Below, in pieces: positions 53,319 to 62,107 of a stretch of DNA of 64,000 nucleotides (the stretch's first letter is position 1; each line of letters starts with the position of its first letter). The stretch spans positions 1,736,001 to 1,800,000 of the forward strand of contig NC_012489.1 of NCBI RefSeq assembly GCF_000010305.1, given 5' to 3'. This DNA is from Gemmatimonas aurantiaca T-27. Its GTDB lineage: Bacteria > Gemmatimonadota > Gemmatimonadetes > Gemmatimonadales > Gemmatimonadaceae. A model generated the notes under the pieces. The model was given only the letters and a program-made list of their open reading frames with translations. It was not told the DNA's origin and searched no databases. The translations under genes were made by a program, and so were the position numbers.

Positions 53319-54142
53319 GTGCCGCGTCCAGCGGGCATGTCGCATCGACGCTGCGATTTCATGACGTGCAGGTTCGGTATCCCGGTCGTGATCGGCAGGC
53401 CCTCGATGGTGTGTCGTTCGATGCCGAGCCTGGTCGCATCACCGCAGTGGTCGGCCCCAACGGGAGCGGCAAGAGCACACTCGTGCGGGCGCTGTTGCGT
53501 CGTGTGGTGCTGCAGGCGGGCCGCATCACGCTCGATGACACCGGCGTCGACGGACTCGATCCGCTCGCGCTGGCGCGTCGCGTGGCCGTCGTGCCACAGC
53601 GCGAAGAACCGGTGATGCCGCTCGAGGTGGAGGAGTTCGTGGGGCTGGGTCGGTTTCCGCATCGTGGCGCATTTGGGGCGCCCTCGGCCGAGGATCGGGA
53701 GGCCGTCGCCCGCGCCATGCAGCGGGCCGGCATCGACGAGTGCGCGGGACGTCGCACCGATTCGCTGTCGGGCGGAGAATGGCAACGGGCCCGCATTGCC
53801 CGCGCACTCGCCCAGGACACCGATATCCTCGTGCTCGATGAACCCACCACCTTCCTCGACATCGCGCACGAAATGGCGGTGTTCGAATTGGTGGATGCCC
53901 TGGCGCGTGAAGGGCGCACGGTGCTGCTGGTCAGTCACCAGCTCAATCTCGTGGCGCGTTTTGCCGAACACATCGTGTTGCTCGATCATGGTCGCGTGGC
54001 GGCCGCTGGCGATGCAGACGCGGTGATGCGGGGCGACGTGCTGGAGAGCGTCTACGAATGGCCGCTGGTGGTGACCCGTGATCCGGCCGTTGGAGCACCG
54101 GCTCTGTTGCCACTCCGGGGACGCCTCCGGTCGCGCCCATGA
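53315..54142 (+). CDS. ABC transporter ATPase, BtuD/FecE-like
   Basis: Energy subunit of the importer, 275 residues from GTG 53315. Walker A GPNGSGKS (about 47-54), Q-loop VPQREEP, signature LSGGEWQRARIARALAQ, Walker B ILVLDEPTTFLD and H-loop VSHQLN are all present. ABC-type C-terminal text ends with a VYEWPLVVTRDP segment common in FecE/BtuD types. The gene overlaps the permease and recO. Together 51392-54142 form a complete importer. Confidence 0.92.
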   Translation: MSAASSGHVASTLRFHDVQVRYPGRDRQALDGVSFDAEPGRITAVVGPNGSGKSTLVRALLRRVVLQAGRITLDDTGVDGLDPLALARRVAVVPQREEPVMPLEVEEFVGLGRFPHRGAFGAPSAEDREAVARAMQRAGIDECAGRRTDSLSGGEWQRARIARALAQDTDILVLDEPTTFLDIAHEMAVFELVDALAREGRTVLLVSHQLNLVARFAEHIVLLDHGRVAAAGDADAVMRGDVLESVYEWPLVVTRDPAVGAPALLPLRGRLRSRP

Positions 54143-54888
54143 GCGTGCTCGCCACCGACGCGATTGTGCTGCATGTCGCGGACTACATGGAGTCGAGTCG
54201 GATTCTGCGACTCGTCACGCGCGAGAGCGGCGTGGTGTCGGTGCTGGCGCGCGGCGCACGTTCTTCACGCAAGCGATTTGGTGCGGCCGTCGATCTGTTT
54301 GCCGAAGGGCAGGCGCAACTGCAGACAAAACCCGGACGTGATCTGCACACGCTGGTGAGCTTCGATGTGACGCGTGCACGCGCCGGGCTCGCCCTCAGTC
54401 TGGTGCGTTTCTCGGCAGGCAGCGCGATCGCCGAGGTGGCGCTGCGCCTGATTCACGATGAGCCGGCACCCATGGTGTACGAGCTGTTGGCCGACGGTCT
54501 GGATCGTCTTGCGACGGCTGATGACGCGCACGCCACATCGACGGCGTTGGGTGTCCTCTGGATGCTGATCTCCGAAGTGGGGTTTCGCCCCTCGCTCGAT
54601 GCATGCGCCGAGTGTCACACACCACTCGATCCGGCCGCATCGGCGCGGTTCCATCACCGTGCCGGCGGGACACTGTGTGATCGATGTGGCAGACTGTCGC
54701 CCGGCGGTCGCCTGTTACCACCGGAGGCAATTCACACGGTGCGTCTCTGGTTGGAGAATCAGGTGCCCACCATAGCGGACAACGATGCCCGAGCCCATCA
54801 GCGCCTTTTGCGGGAATTCCTCAGCCAACACCTCCCGGATAGGCGCCCGCTGCGGGCATATCACACATGGGAGGACGGATATTCCTGA
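54139..54888 (+). CDS. recO: DNA repair protein RecO
   Basis: Loads RecA at gaps with RecF and RecR. It has 249 residues from ATG 54139 (ATGA overlap with the ATPase). N-terminal OB-fold: TDAIVLHVADYMESSRILRLVTRESGVVSVLARGARSS (split run). The central helical domain is followed by a zinc finger with two CxxC pairs (CAECHTPL and LCDRCG, about 155-180). The C-terminal RLLREFLSQHLPDRRPLRAY matches the family. It is the last gene before an A/T-rich non-coding region. Confidence 0.9.
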   Translation: MSVLATDAIVLHVADYMESSRILRLVTRESGVVSVLARGARSSRKRFGAAVDLFAEGQAQLQTKPGRDLHTLVSFDVTRARAGLALSLVRFSAGSAIAEVALRLIHDEPAPMVYELLADGLDRLATADDAHATSTALGVLWMLISEVGFRPSLDACAECHTPLDPAASARFHHRAGGTLCDRCGRLSPGGRLLPPEAIHTVRLWLENQVPTIADNDARAHQRLLREFLSQHLPDRRPLRAYHTWEDGYS

Positions 54889-55110
54889 TATTGAACTTTA
54901 AGTGTGGTGCCGTAAGTCGTTGTTAATTAAACGAATAAGACAAAATTGTGATTTTTGAGGCAGATTTGGGACCCGTTCCGCTGGCAGGATTGTTGCTTGA
55001 CGCATGTACTTGAGCGTCCTAGGTTCACCAAGGGGCCTGATGGGCAGGTCCTTTGAGAACTTCAACGGAGACTTCGACTCAAAACCTGATTCGTCGGTCG
55101 GAGAAGCAAC
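54889..55110. other. A/T-rich intergenic region upstream of the T9SS-like protein
   Basis: 222 bp with markedly lower GC than its surroundings between 54889 and about 54970, including TTAATTAA (54923-54930) and AAAATTGTGATTTTT. A sigma70-type promoter lies near its 3' half (54997-55025) and a GGAG ribosome site at about 55099-55102. No ORF or tRNA is seen. Confidence 0.6.
54997..55025 (+). promoter_or_regulatory. Sigma70-type promoter TTGACG-N17-TAGGTT
   Basis: TTGACG (54997-55002), an ideal 17-nt spacer and TAGGTT (55020-55025), about 85 nt before ATG 55111. Five of six -35 positions match TTGACA and the A/T-rich upstream sequence could serve as an UP element. It is the best promoter match in the window. 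Confidence 0.6.
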
Positions 55111-55566
55111 ATGAAACGTATGTGGGGAGCACTGGGACTCGTGCTCGCTCTCACCGTGTTCATGCCACGAGTCGCGGCAGCCCAGAAGCAAGACCCCAAG
55201 GCTCGCCGCAATGGAGCAACGCTCGGACAGAACTATCCGAATCCGTTCAATCCTGAGACTCGCATTCCGTTCAGTGTGGGAGATGATGCGCCCACCTGTT
55301 CCAATTCTTCTCGGCAGTATCGTGTGACCCTGAAGATCTACAACGTCATTTCAGGGTATGTCGCGACACCTGTCCTGCAGGGTGGATCCAACGGAGTGGC
55401 CGGTGGTCAACCGCTGGAAAATCTGTCCATTTCGTGCGGCCAGTATGTGGCGTACTGGGATGGCAAAATCCAAGCAACCAGACGGGAGGCTGCCTCAGGC
55501 GTGTATCTGTATCGCCTCGAGGTGGATGGCGTGCCGCTGGTAGGCAAGATGGTCAACATGAAGTGA
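55111..55566 (+). CDS. Small secreted protein made of a T9SS/FlgD-type C-terminal sorting-like domain
   Basis: A 151-residue protein. GGAG precedes ATG 55111 and a signal peptide spans about 1-24 (WGALGLVLALTVFMPRVAAA). Nearly the whole mature protein is one domain: LGQNYPNPFNPETRIPFSV, YRVTLKIYNVISGYVATPVLQG (split run), and GVYLYRLEVDGVPLVGKMVNMK at the end (split run). This is the pattern of type IX secretion type A sorting or FlgD-Ig-like domains, normally found at the end of large exported proteins. Here there is no passenger. Cys63 and Cys110 (approximate) may form a disulfide. It has its own promoter and terminator. Confidence 0.8.
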   Translation: MKRMWGALGLVLALTVFMPRVAAAQKQDPKARRNGATLGQNYPNPFNPETRIPFSVGDDAPTCSNSSRQYRVTLKIYNVISGYVATPVLQGGSNGVAGGQPLENLSISCGQYVAYWDGKIQATRREAASGVYLYRLEVDGVPLVGKMVNMK

Positions 55567-55609
55567 GTTCGGGAATCTTCGAGCATCACGAGGCCCGCAA
55601 GACTTCGAG

Positions 55610-55650
55610 ATGGCGCGCTGGGTGAGCGGACCCGGCGCGCCATTTTGTAT
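55610..55650 (+). terminator. Rho-independent terminator after the T9SS-like gene
   Basis: A 14-bp stem, 55610-55623 with 55630-55643, contains one G-T wobble and a 6-nt loop (GAGCGG). TTTGTATT follows. Confidence 0.8.
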
Positions 55651-55761
55651 TCCTGACACTGCAGAATTGTCGTACACGTACCATTCATGGTGCTGTATCC
55701 CTGCTTACCTCTGCACAATTGGCGCGTCGGCGCTGGCATCGACGTTGCCTGATCTCCGATC

Positions 55762-58377
55762 ATGATCAATCCTGACCGTCTGACCGTGAAGAGCGCGGAA
55801 GCGCTCAACGAGGCTGTGGCCCTGGCCCGCAAGGCCGGCAACCCCCTCGTCTACGATCTGCATCTGCTCCTCGCGTTGCTGGCGCAGGACGAAGGCATCG
55901 TGGTTCCGGTGCTGCAACGCGTGGGCGTGAACGTCACCAGCGTACGTGCCGCGGCCGAACTGGAAGCCGGACGCTACGCCAAACAGTCCGACGCCCAGCC
56001 CACATTCAGTCGCGAGCTCACTCAGGTCGTCGACGCCGCTGAGCGCGAAGCGAAGACCTTGGGCGACGAATACGTGTCCACCGAGCATTTGCTGGTGGCG
56101 CTGTCCGATGCCAAGGGCACCGACAGTACGCGCGTGCTCACGGCCGCCGGTGCGCATCGCCAGGCACTGCTTGATGCCCTCAAGCTCGTGCGTGGTGCGC
56201 ACAAGGTCACCGACCAGAGCCCTGAGCAGCAGTATCAGGCCCTGCAGAAGTTCACGCGCGATCTCACCGAGTCGGCGCGCAAAGGCAAACTCGATCCGGT
56301 CATCGGACGCGACGAAGAAATCCGTCGCGTCATCCAGGTGCTCTCGCGCCGCACCAAGAACAATCCGGTGCTTATCGGCGAACCGGGTGTGGGCAAGACC
56401 GCCATCGCCGAAGGGCTCGCCCAGCGCATCGTCAGCGGTGACGTCCCTGAAGGACTGCGCAACAAGAAGCTGGTCTCGCTCGACCTGGGCGCACTCATCG
56501 CCGGTGCCAAGTTCCGCGGTGAGTTCGAGGAACGGCTCAAGTCGGTGCTCAAGGAGATCATCAGCGCCGATGGGCTGTACATCGTCTTCATCGACGAATT
56601 GCACACACTGGTCGGAGCGGGGAAGGCCGAGGGCAGCATGGACGCGGGCAACATGCTCAAGCCCATGCTCGCGCGTGGCGAACTGCGTGTGGTAGGCGCC
56701 ACCACGCTCGACGAATACCGTCTGCATGTCGAAAAGGACGCGGCCCTCGAGCGGCGTTTCCAGCCGGTGTTTGTGGGCGAACCCAGCGTCGAAAGCACCA
56801 TCGCCATCCTGCGCGGTCTCAAGGAACGCTACGAGGCGCACCATGGCGTACGTATCACCGATGGCGCGGTGGTCGCGGCAGCCACGCTGTCCAATCGCTA
56901 CATCGGTGATCGGTTCCTGCCCGACAAGGCCATCGATCTGATCGACGAAGCGGCTTCGCGGCTGCGTATCGAGATCGATTCGGTGCCGCAGGAAATCGAT
57001 GAAGTGGAGCGGCGCATTGTGCAGCTCGAGATCGAAAAGGCGGCGCTGCAGAAAGAGAGTGATGCCGCATCCATCGATCGTCGGCAGACCCTCGAACGCG
57101 AACTGGCCGACCGGAAGGAGAAGGCCGCCGGTATGCGCGCGCAGTGGCAGCAGGAGAAGGACACGCTGGGCGCCGTTGGCCGTATCAAGCAGGAAATCGA
57201 GCAGACGCGATTCGAAGCCGAGCAGGCCACCCGGTCGGGTGACCTCAACAAGGCCGCCGAGATCACGTATGGGCGGGTGCCGCAGCTCGAGCGCGAGATG
57301 AAGGAGGCCGAAGCGCGCCTGGCCAGCAACGCCGGACGACCGCAGTTCCTCAAGGAAGAAGTGGGCGCCGACGATGTGGCCGAAGTGGTGGCGCGGTGGA
57401 CGGGCATTCCCGTGACCCGGATGCTCGAATCGGAGCGCGAACGTCTCACCAAGCTCGAAGACGTACTGGCCACGCGAGTGGTGGGACAGCGCGAGGCGGT
57501 GCGCGCCGTGGCCAACGCGGTGCGTCGCTCACGCGCTGGGCTGCAGGATCCGAATCGCCCGATCGGCTCGTTCATCTTCCTCGGACCCACGGGTGTGGGC
57601 AAGACGGAAACGGCGCGCGCGCTGGCGGAGTTCCTGTTCGACGATGAACACGCGATGGTGCGGATCGACATGTCGGAGTACATGGAGAAACACGCCGTCG
57701 CACGACTCATCGGCGCACCACCGGGATACGTGGGCTACGAAGAAGGTGGGCAGCTCACGGAAGCCGTGCGTCGTCGGCCGTATTCGGTGATCCTGTTCGA
57801 TGAAATCGAGAAGGCGCATCCGGATGTGTTCAACATCCTGCTCCAATTGCTCGATGATGGACGCCTCACCGATTCGCAGGGGCGCACCGTGGATTTCCGC
57901 AACGCCGTCATCATCATGACGTCGAATGTGGGCAGTCAGCTCATTCTCGAGCGTGGACAGACCGACGACGGCGCGTGGAGTCGGGTGGAACAGGAAGTCC
58001 TCGGCGCCCTGCGAGGCGTGTTCAAGCCGGAATTCCTGAATCGTATCGATGATGTGGTGGTGTTCCATCCACTTGGTCGCGGCGAGCTGGATCACATCGT
58101 GGACCTGCAACTGGCGCATCTGCGCAAGTTGCTGAGCGACCGAAAGCTGTCGCTGACCCTCACCGATGCGGCCAGGCAGTATCTGGCCGATGCTGGCTAC
58201 GACCCGATCTTCGGCGCGCGTCCGCTCAAGCGGGCGGTGCAGCGTCTGTTGCAGAACCCGCTCGCACTGGCCGTGCTGGAAGGGCGATTCAAGGACGGCG
58301 ATACCATCCATGCCGATCTGGTCGAAGGCGGGGAAGGGTTGAGCTTCTCGCACGCACCGGCTGGAGATCACGTGTGA
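55762..58377 (+). CDS. clpB: Chaperone ClpB (Hsp100 disaggregase)
   Basis: Hexameric AAA+ disaggregase working with DnaK. It has 871 residues. N-domain repeats (about 1-145); NBD1 with Walker A GEPGVGKT (206-213) and Walker B FIDELHTL; the coiled-coil middle domain (about 410-530: [21 protein letters not shown], a split run), which separates ClpB from ClpA and ClpC; NBD2 with Walker A GPTGVGKT (608-615), [20 protein letters not shown] and [18 protein letters not shown]. The upstream 118 bp shows no CIRCE element. An ACCAT-TC-ATGGT palindrome at 55680-55691 is the only symmetric element seen. Confidence 0.96.
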   Translation: MINPDRLTVKSAEALNEAVALARKAGNPLVYDLHLLLALLAQDEGIVVPVLQRVGVNVTSVRAAAELEAGRYAKQSDAQPTFSRELTQVVDAAEREAKTLGDEYVSTEHLLVALSDAKGTDSTRVLTAAGAHRQALLDALKLVRGAHKVTDQSPEQQYQALQKFTRDLTESARKGKLDPVIGRDEEIRRVIQVLSRRTKNNPVLIGEPGVGKTAIAEGLAQRIVSGDVPEGLRNKKLVSLDLGALIAGAKFRGEFEERLKSVLKEIISADGLYIVFIDELHTLVGAGKAEGSMDAGNMLKPMLARGELRVVGATTLDEYRLHVEKDAALERRFQPVFVGEPSVESTIAILRGLKERYEAHHGVRITDGAVVAAATLSNRYIGDRFLPDKAIDLIDEAASRLRIEIDSVPQEIDEVERRIVQLEIEKAALQKESDAASIDRRQTLERELADRKEKAAGMRAQWQQEKDTLGAVGRIKQEIEQTRFEAEQATRSGDLNKAAEITYGRVPQLEREMKEAEARLASNAGRPQFLKEEVGADDVAEVVARWTGIPVTRMLESERERLTKLEDVLATRVVGQREAVRAVANAVRRSRAGLQDPNRPIGSFIFLGPTGVGKTETARALAEFLFDDEHAMVRIDMSEYMEKHAVARLIGAPPGYVGYEEGGQLTEAVRRRPYSVILFDEIEKAHPDVFNILLQLLDDGRLTDSQGRTVDFRNAVIIMTSNVGSQLILERGQTDDGAWSRVEQEVLGALRGVFKPEFLNRIDDVVVFHPLGRGELDHIVDLQLAHLRKLLSDRKLSLTLTDAARQYLADAGYDPIFGARPLKRAVQRLLQNPLALAVLEGRFKDGDTIHADLVEGGEGLSFSHAPAGDHV

Positions 58378-58399
58378 TGCCAGCGGGCATGTCGGCGTG

Positions 58400-59401
58400 A
58401 TGGTGCGGCACCGCTGGACTGTTGGATTGACACTGAGCGCCGCCGCAGGCGTGTTGGCCTGTGGCGGCGCGTCGTCCGACAGGGTCACCAGTCCGACTGG
58501 CGGCGGGCCTGGGGGATCGGGCAGTACGGTCCCGTCGGGGCCAGTGGCGCCTATGGTCGTTGGCACGGCGCAGGTCGACCCCCTCGGGTACATCGAGTAC
58601 ACGCCTGGAGACGCTCCTGTGGTGATCATCGCGCCGCATGGAGGCACGCTGCGCCCCACGGGACTTCCCGATCGGAACTGTGCGGGCTGTGAGACGTCGA
58701 ACGATCTCGAAACACAGGCGTTGGCGAGGCTCCTCGTCGAGCGCTTTCACGCGGCGACTGGCCGACGGCCACATCTGGTGGTGAATCGACTGCATCGCGT
58801 GAAGTTCGATGCCAATCGCGATATGGATGAAGCCACCGGAGGCTCGGGCACTTTACGCGCACCGTGGAATTGGCTGCATACCGCTGTCGATTCGGCGAAA
58901 GCCACGGTGCAGCGTCAGCACGGTCGAGGGCTGGTGATCGACCTGCATGGTCATGCACATGCCATTGCCCGTCTGGAACTGGGCTACCTGCTCGACGGGG
59001 CGGTGCTGCGAACATCGGACACGGACCTGACCACCAGCGTTGCCCTGCAGCAAAGCAGTCTCGCCCGCCTCGCGCGTGATACGCACATGGTGGCGGACCG
59101 CGGCGCCGCACTGCTGCGTGGGCCACGCAGTCTGGGCACACTGCTCGATGCGAAGGGGTTTGCTGCCGTGCCCTCGACCTCCGATCCGGCGCCACGCACC
59201 GGTGAGCCGTTCTTCGAGGGTGGCTACAACACCCGGCGGCACGGTTCTCTGAGTGGCGGTGCGCTCGATGCCATCCAGATCGAAGCGCCCAACGTGGGCG
59301 TTCGTGATACCGAAGCGAATCGGGTGCGCTTTGCTGAAGCGCTGGCGCAATCGCTCCGCACCTATCTGATCACACATTACGGGTGGCAGAGCCCCACGTG
59401 A
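58400..59401 (+). CDS. N-formylglutamate-amidohydrolase-like secreted lipoprotein
   Basis: ATG 58400 (GTG 58397 also possible) gives 333 residues. A signal peptide ends in lipobox GVLACGG near residue 22, followed by a Gly/Ser/Pro linker to about 55. The catalytic fold resembles the FGase family (PF05013-like): VVIIAPHGGTLRP, NRLHRVKFDANRDMDEA and VIDLHGHAHA, giving several His/Asp/Glu candidates for zinc. The C-terminal half contains FFEGGYNTRRHG and IQIEAPNVGVRD. An exported FGase-like hydrolase is unusual. The substrate may be a formylated or acylated amino acid or a cell-wall fragment. It lies between clpB and tadA. Confidence 0.75.
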   Translation: MVRHRWTVGLTLSAAAGVLACGGASSDRVTSPTGGGPGGSGSTVPSGPVAPMVVGTAQVDPLGYIEYTPGDAPVVIIAPHGGTLRPTGLPDRNCAGCETSNDLETQALARLLVERFHAATGRRPHLVVNRLHRVKFDANRDMDEATGGSGTLRAPWNWLHTAVDSAKATVQRQHGRGLVIDLHGHAHAIARLELGYLLDGAVLRTSDTDLTTSVALQQSSLARLARDTHMVADRGAALLRGPRSLGTLLDAKGFAAVPSTSDPAPRTGEPFFEGGYNTRRHGSLSGGALDAIQIEAPNVGVRDTEANRVRFAEALAQSLRTYLITHYGWQSPT

Positions 59402-59408
59402 GCCACTC

Positions 59409-59882
59409 ATGAGCACAACGCCGGTGTCGCCTCCCGTGGAATTCGCCATGCGTCAGGCCTTGCAGGAGGCGGAGCAAGCAGCCGCAGCCGGCGAAGTGCC
59501 CGTCGGCGCGGTGGTGATGCGCACCGAGACTGGGGAGATCATCGTTCGCGCGCAGAACCGCATGCGCCGCGATGGTGACGCCACGGCGCACGCCGAGGTC
59601 CTCGCACTGCGTGAGGCCGCCCGTATCGCGGGTGATGCCCGACTGGGCGAGTTCACACTGGTGGTGACCCTCGAGCCGTGTGCGATGTGCGCCGGCGCGA
59701 TTGTGCTGGCCCGCATTGGTGCGCTGGCCTTCGGCGCATGGGATGAGAAGGCTGGCATGTGTGGCAGCGTCGGTGACATCGTGCGCCATGCCCGTCTCAA
59801 TCACCGCCCGGCGGTGCAGGGTGGGGTGCTGGAGTCCGAGAACAGAGCGTTGCTGCAGCAGTTTTTCGCCGAGCGACGCTGA
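59409..59882 (+). CDS. tadA: tRNA adenosine-34 deaminase TadA
   Basis: Converts A34 to inosine in tRNA-Arg(ACG). It has 157 residues. The deaminase zinc site is His61 and Glu63 (TAHAEVLAL) with Cys91 and Cys94 (LEPCAMCAGAI). GEVPVGAVVM, ARIGALAFGAWDEKAGMCGS and LNHRPAVQGGVLE match TadA, whose C-terminal tail is also present. ATG 59409 follows the previous stop by 7 nt. Confidence 0.93.
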   Translation: MSTTPVSPPVEFAMRQALQEAEQAAAAGEVPVGAVVMRTETGEIIVRAQNRMRRDGDATAHAEVLALREAARIAGDARLGEFTLVVTLEPCAMCAGAIVLARIGALAFGAWDEKAGMCGSVGDIVRHARLNHRPAVQGGVLESENRALLQQFFAERR

Positions 59883-59999
59883 ACGGCACTATCCGCGCGT
59901 CGTGTGTGTTCCCGGACGGGCCGCTGTGAGGGTGGACAGCCGCAGTTCGGAGTGGTAACTGGAGAGGTAGCGATTTTCCCCCACCTTTCCGATCCCGCC

Positions 60000-60983
60000 A
60001 TGTCCCGCTCTTCAGGTGTGTTGTCCGCGACGGCGCTGACCGCCGTGTTGGTCCTGTCGGCATGCGATCGCGCGGCCGCGCCGCCGCCAGCGCCCCAGGC
60101 TCCGCCATTCCAGGCCATTTCGCTCATTGGCGACACCCTGCGCACCCTGCCACTGTCGGCCGAAACGCGCACCAAGTACGAAGCCCAGTTGGCCGAAGCC
60201 CGCAAGGCGTATGAGCACACGCCCACCGACGTCGATTCGATCATCTGGTATGCCCGCCGTCTGGGGTACCTCGGTCAGTCACGTGAAGCCATCGAGGTGT
60301 ACACGCGCGGCATCGAGCTCTATCCGGAAAACCCGTGGCTCTATCGGCATCGCGGCCATCGCTACATCTCGGTGCGCGACTTCGACGCGGCGGTGATGGA
60401 TCTCGAAAAGGCCACCGCGCTGGTGGCGGGCAAGCCCGATGAAGTGGAGCCCGATGGCCAGCCCAATGCGCAGAACACGCCCATTGGCACGCTGCATTCG
60501 AACATCGGCTATCACCTCGCCCTCGCGTATTACCTGCAGGGCAAGTTCGACAAGGCGGCCGAAGTCGCGCAGCGTGAAGTCAACGCCGCCAACAACGACG
60601 ATCGCAAGGTGTCCATGACGCACTGGCTGTACATGTCACTGCGTCGTGAAGGCAAAGACTCCGCGGCGGCGGCTGTCATTGCGCCCATGTCGCGTGACAT
60701 GAACATCATCGAAAACCACGCCTATCATCGCTTGATGCTGCTGTACAAGGGTATCCTGCCGCCCGACTCGGTGCTCACGGTGGGTCCGCAGGGTGAACTG
60801 TCAGTCAGCGATGCCTCGGCTGCATACGGTGTGGCCAACTGGCATTGGTACAACGGACGCCAGGCCGAGGCGACGGCGCTGTGGCGTCGCATCGTGGGCG
60901 CCGGCCAGTGGGGCGCGTTCGGTTCGGTGGCTTCCGAAGCCGAACTCGCGCGTTTGCCCAAGGACACCACGACCGCCAAGTAA
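60000..60983 (+). CDS. Tetratricopeptide-repeat lipoprotein
   Basis: ATG 60000 gives 327 residues. A lipobox VLSACDRA near residue 21 marks it as a lipoprotein, with an Ala/Pro-rich linker. TPR-like units are visible: DSIIWYARRLGYLGQSREAIEVYTRGIELYPENPWLYRHRGHRYI (two repeats, split), IGYHLALAYYLQGKFDKAAEVAQREV and YGVANWHWYNGRQAEATALWRRIV. Such proteins usually scaffold other envelope proteins. It may follow tadA in one transcript (117 bp apart). The substrate or partner is unknown. It ends 48 bp before the convergent dehydrogenase. Confidence 0.82.
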   Translation: MSRSSGVLSATALTAVLVLSACDRAAAPPPAPQAPPFQAISLIGDTLRTLPLSAETRTKYEAQLAEARKAYEHTPTDVDSIIWYARRLGYLGQSREAIEVYTRGIELYPENPWLYRHRGHRYISVRDFDAAVMDLEKATALVAGKPDEVEPDGQPNAQNTPIGTLHSNIGYHLALAYYLQGKFDKAAEVAQREVNAANNDDRKVSMTHWLYMSLRREGKDSAAAAVIAPMSRDMNIIENHAYHRLMLLYKGILPPDSVLTVGPQGELSVSDASAAYGVANWHWYNGRQAEATALWRRIVGAGQWGAFGSVASEAELARLPKDTTTAK

Positions 60984-61031
60984 ACGGCACTGCGAAGCAC
61001 CAGCGCCGTTGAGTCGTTGCTGAGTCGCTGT

Positions 61032-61994
61032 TCAGTACCCTCGGGTTCGATCCACCACCCACTTCGGCATTTCACCGCGCGCCAGGGCTTCGGCACATTC
61101 GAGAAACCCCGCCACCGCACCCGCGGTGGTGGTGAGTCCCGAGATGTGTGGTGACACGATCACTCGCGGGTCGTTCCAGAGTGGTGAATCGGGAGGCAGC
61201 GGTTCACGGACAAAAACATCGAGCGCGGCGGCACGCAGCCAGCCGCGCTCGAGTGCTTCGGGGAGTGCCTGTTCTTCGATCACAGCACCACGTCCGGCGT
61301 TGAGCAGGCCGGCGCCGCGGCAGCGTGACAGCACATCACGCGAAATGATCCCGCGTGTGGTCGGTGTGTCCGGCAGGCTGCTGATGATCCAGTCGGCATC
61401 GGTCACCAGCTCCGGCAGCGCGTCGATGGTGCGCACCGCGTGAAAGGCCGGATGATCGGAAAGGCCGCTGCGCGAGAGACCGGTCACGTGGCAGCCCAAA
61501 GCGCGCAATGATGTGGCAATGGCTCGACCGATGTCTCCGGTGCCCAGCAGCAGTGCTCGCGTACCGGCCACCGGCGCGATGTCCCGCGGCGCCCATTCAC
61601 GTTGCTGCTGCGCCACCGCCAGCGATGGCAATTGCTGCTGAATGGCGAACACGCGGGCGACGGTCCATTCGGCGATCATCGGCCCGAATGATTCCGCTGA
61701 GCGCGTGAGCAAAATGCTGTGGTCGAGCGCCGGAGAATTGAGCCAGGCATCCACACCCGCCCCGGTGCTGTGCACCCAGCGCACCTGGCCCATCGTATCG
61801 GCGCGCCGAGGTGGCCGGAATCCCACATAACATTCGGCCCACTCGAGGTCTTCGCTCGTCACCTCCGCCGGTGCTCGATTGCGCACATCGAGATCGGCAC
61901 GTCGGGCGCGGATGGCATCGCTGATCGCGACATGGTCCTGACCGCTCACCAGAATGCGGTGGGCGGCAAAGGGCAGGGGCAGTGTCATGGCCAT
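61032..61994 (-). CDS. D-2-hydroxyacid dehydrogenase, glyoxylate/hydroxypyruvate reductase type
   Basis: NAD(P)-dependent reductase of 2-oxoacids. It has 320 residues from 61994; ATG 61988 is an alternative start. The Rossmann motif is LLLGTGDIGRAIATSLRALG (about 147-166). Catalytic residues of the family are in NAGRGAVIEEQAL (Arg region), ALDVFVREPLP (Glu) and VSPHISGLT (His). WVHSTGAGVDAWL is also typical. It resembles the GhrA subgroup, which lacks a long N-terminal lobe. It stands alone between the TPR lipoprotein and the second SusD gene. The physiological substrate is uncertain. Confidence 0.88.
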   Translation of the reverse strand: MAMTLPLPFAAHRILVSGQDHVAISDAIRARRADLDVRNRAPAEVTSEDLEWAECYVGFRPPRRADTMGQVRWVHSTGAGVDAWLNSPALDHSILLTRSAESFGPMIAEWTVARVFAIQQQLPSLAVAQQQREWAPRDIAPVAGTRALLLGTGDIGRAIATSLRALGCHVTGLSRSGLSDHPAFHAVRTIDALPELVTDADWIISSLPDTPTTRGIISRDVLSRCRGAGLLNAGRGAVIEEQALPEALERGWLRAAALDVFVREPLPPDSPLWNDPRVIVSPHISGLTTTAGAVAGFLECAEALARGEMPKWVVDRTRGY

Positions 61995-62058
61995 GGGGCG
62001 GCACGGGCGCGGAGGGTCTGACGAACGGAAACGCTGAATTTAGTCGACCGCCGACCGT

Positions 62059-62090
62059 CGTATGCCGGCCCCATGGAGGACCGGCATACG
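62059..62090 (-). terminator. Stem-loop downstream of the second SusCD operon
   Basis: CGTATGCCGG (62059-62068) pairs perfectly with CCGGCATACG (62081-62090) around a 12-nt loop. It begins 17 nt after the SusD stop when read on the minus strand. There is no T-run, so the mechanism could be rho-dependent or 3'-end protection. Confidence 0.6.
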
Positions 62091-62107
62091 CAGGCACTGT
62101 CTGCGAC

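Noticed and set aside
55644-55761. CIRCE or sigma32-type heat-shock site before clpB
   Set aside because: No TTAGCACTC-N9-GAGTGCTAA or clear sigma32 boxes were found; only a short ACCAT-TC-ATGGT palindrome exists.
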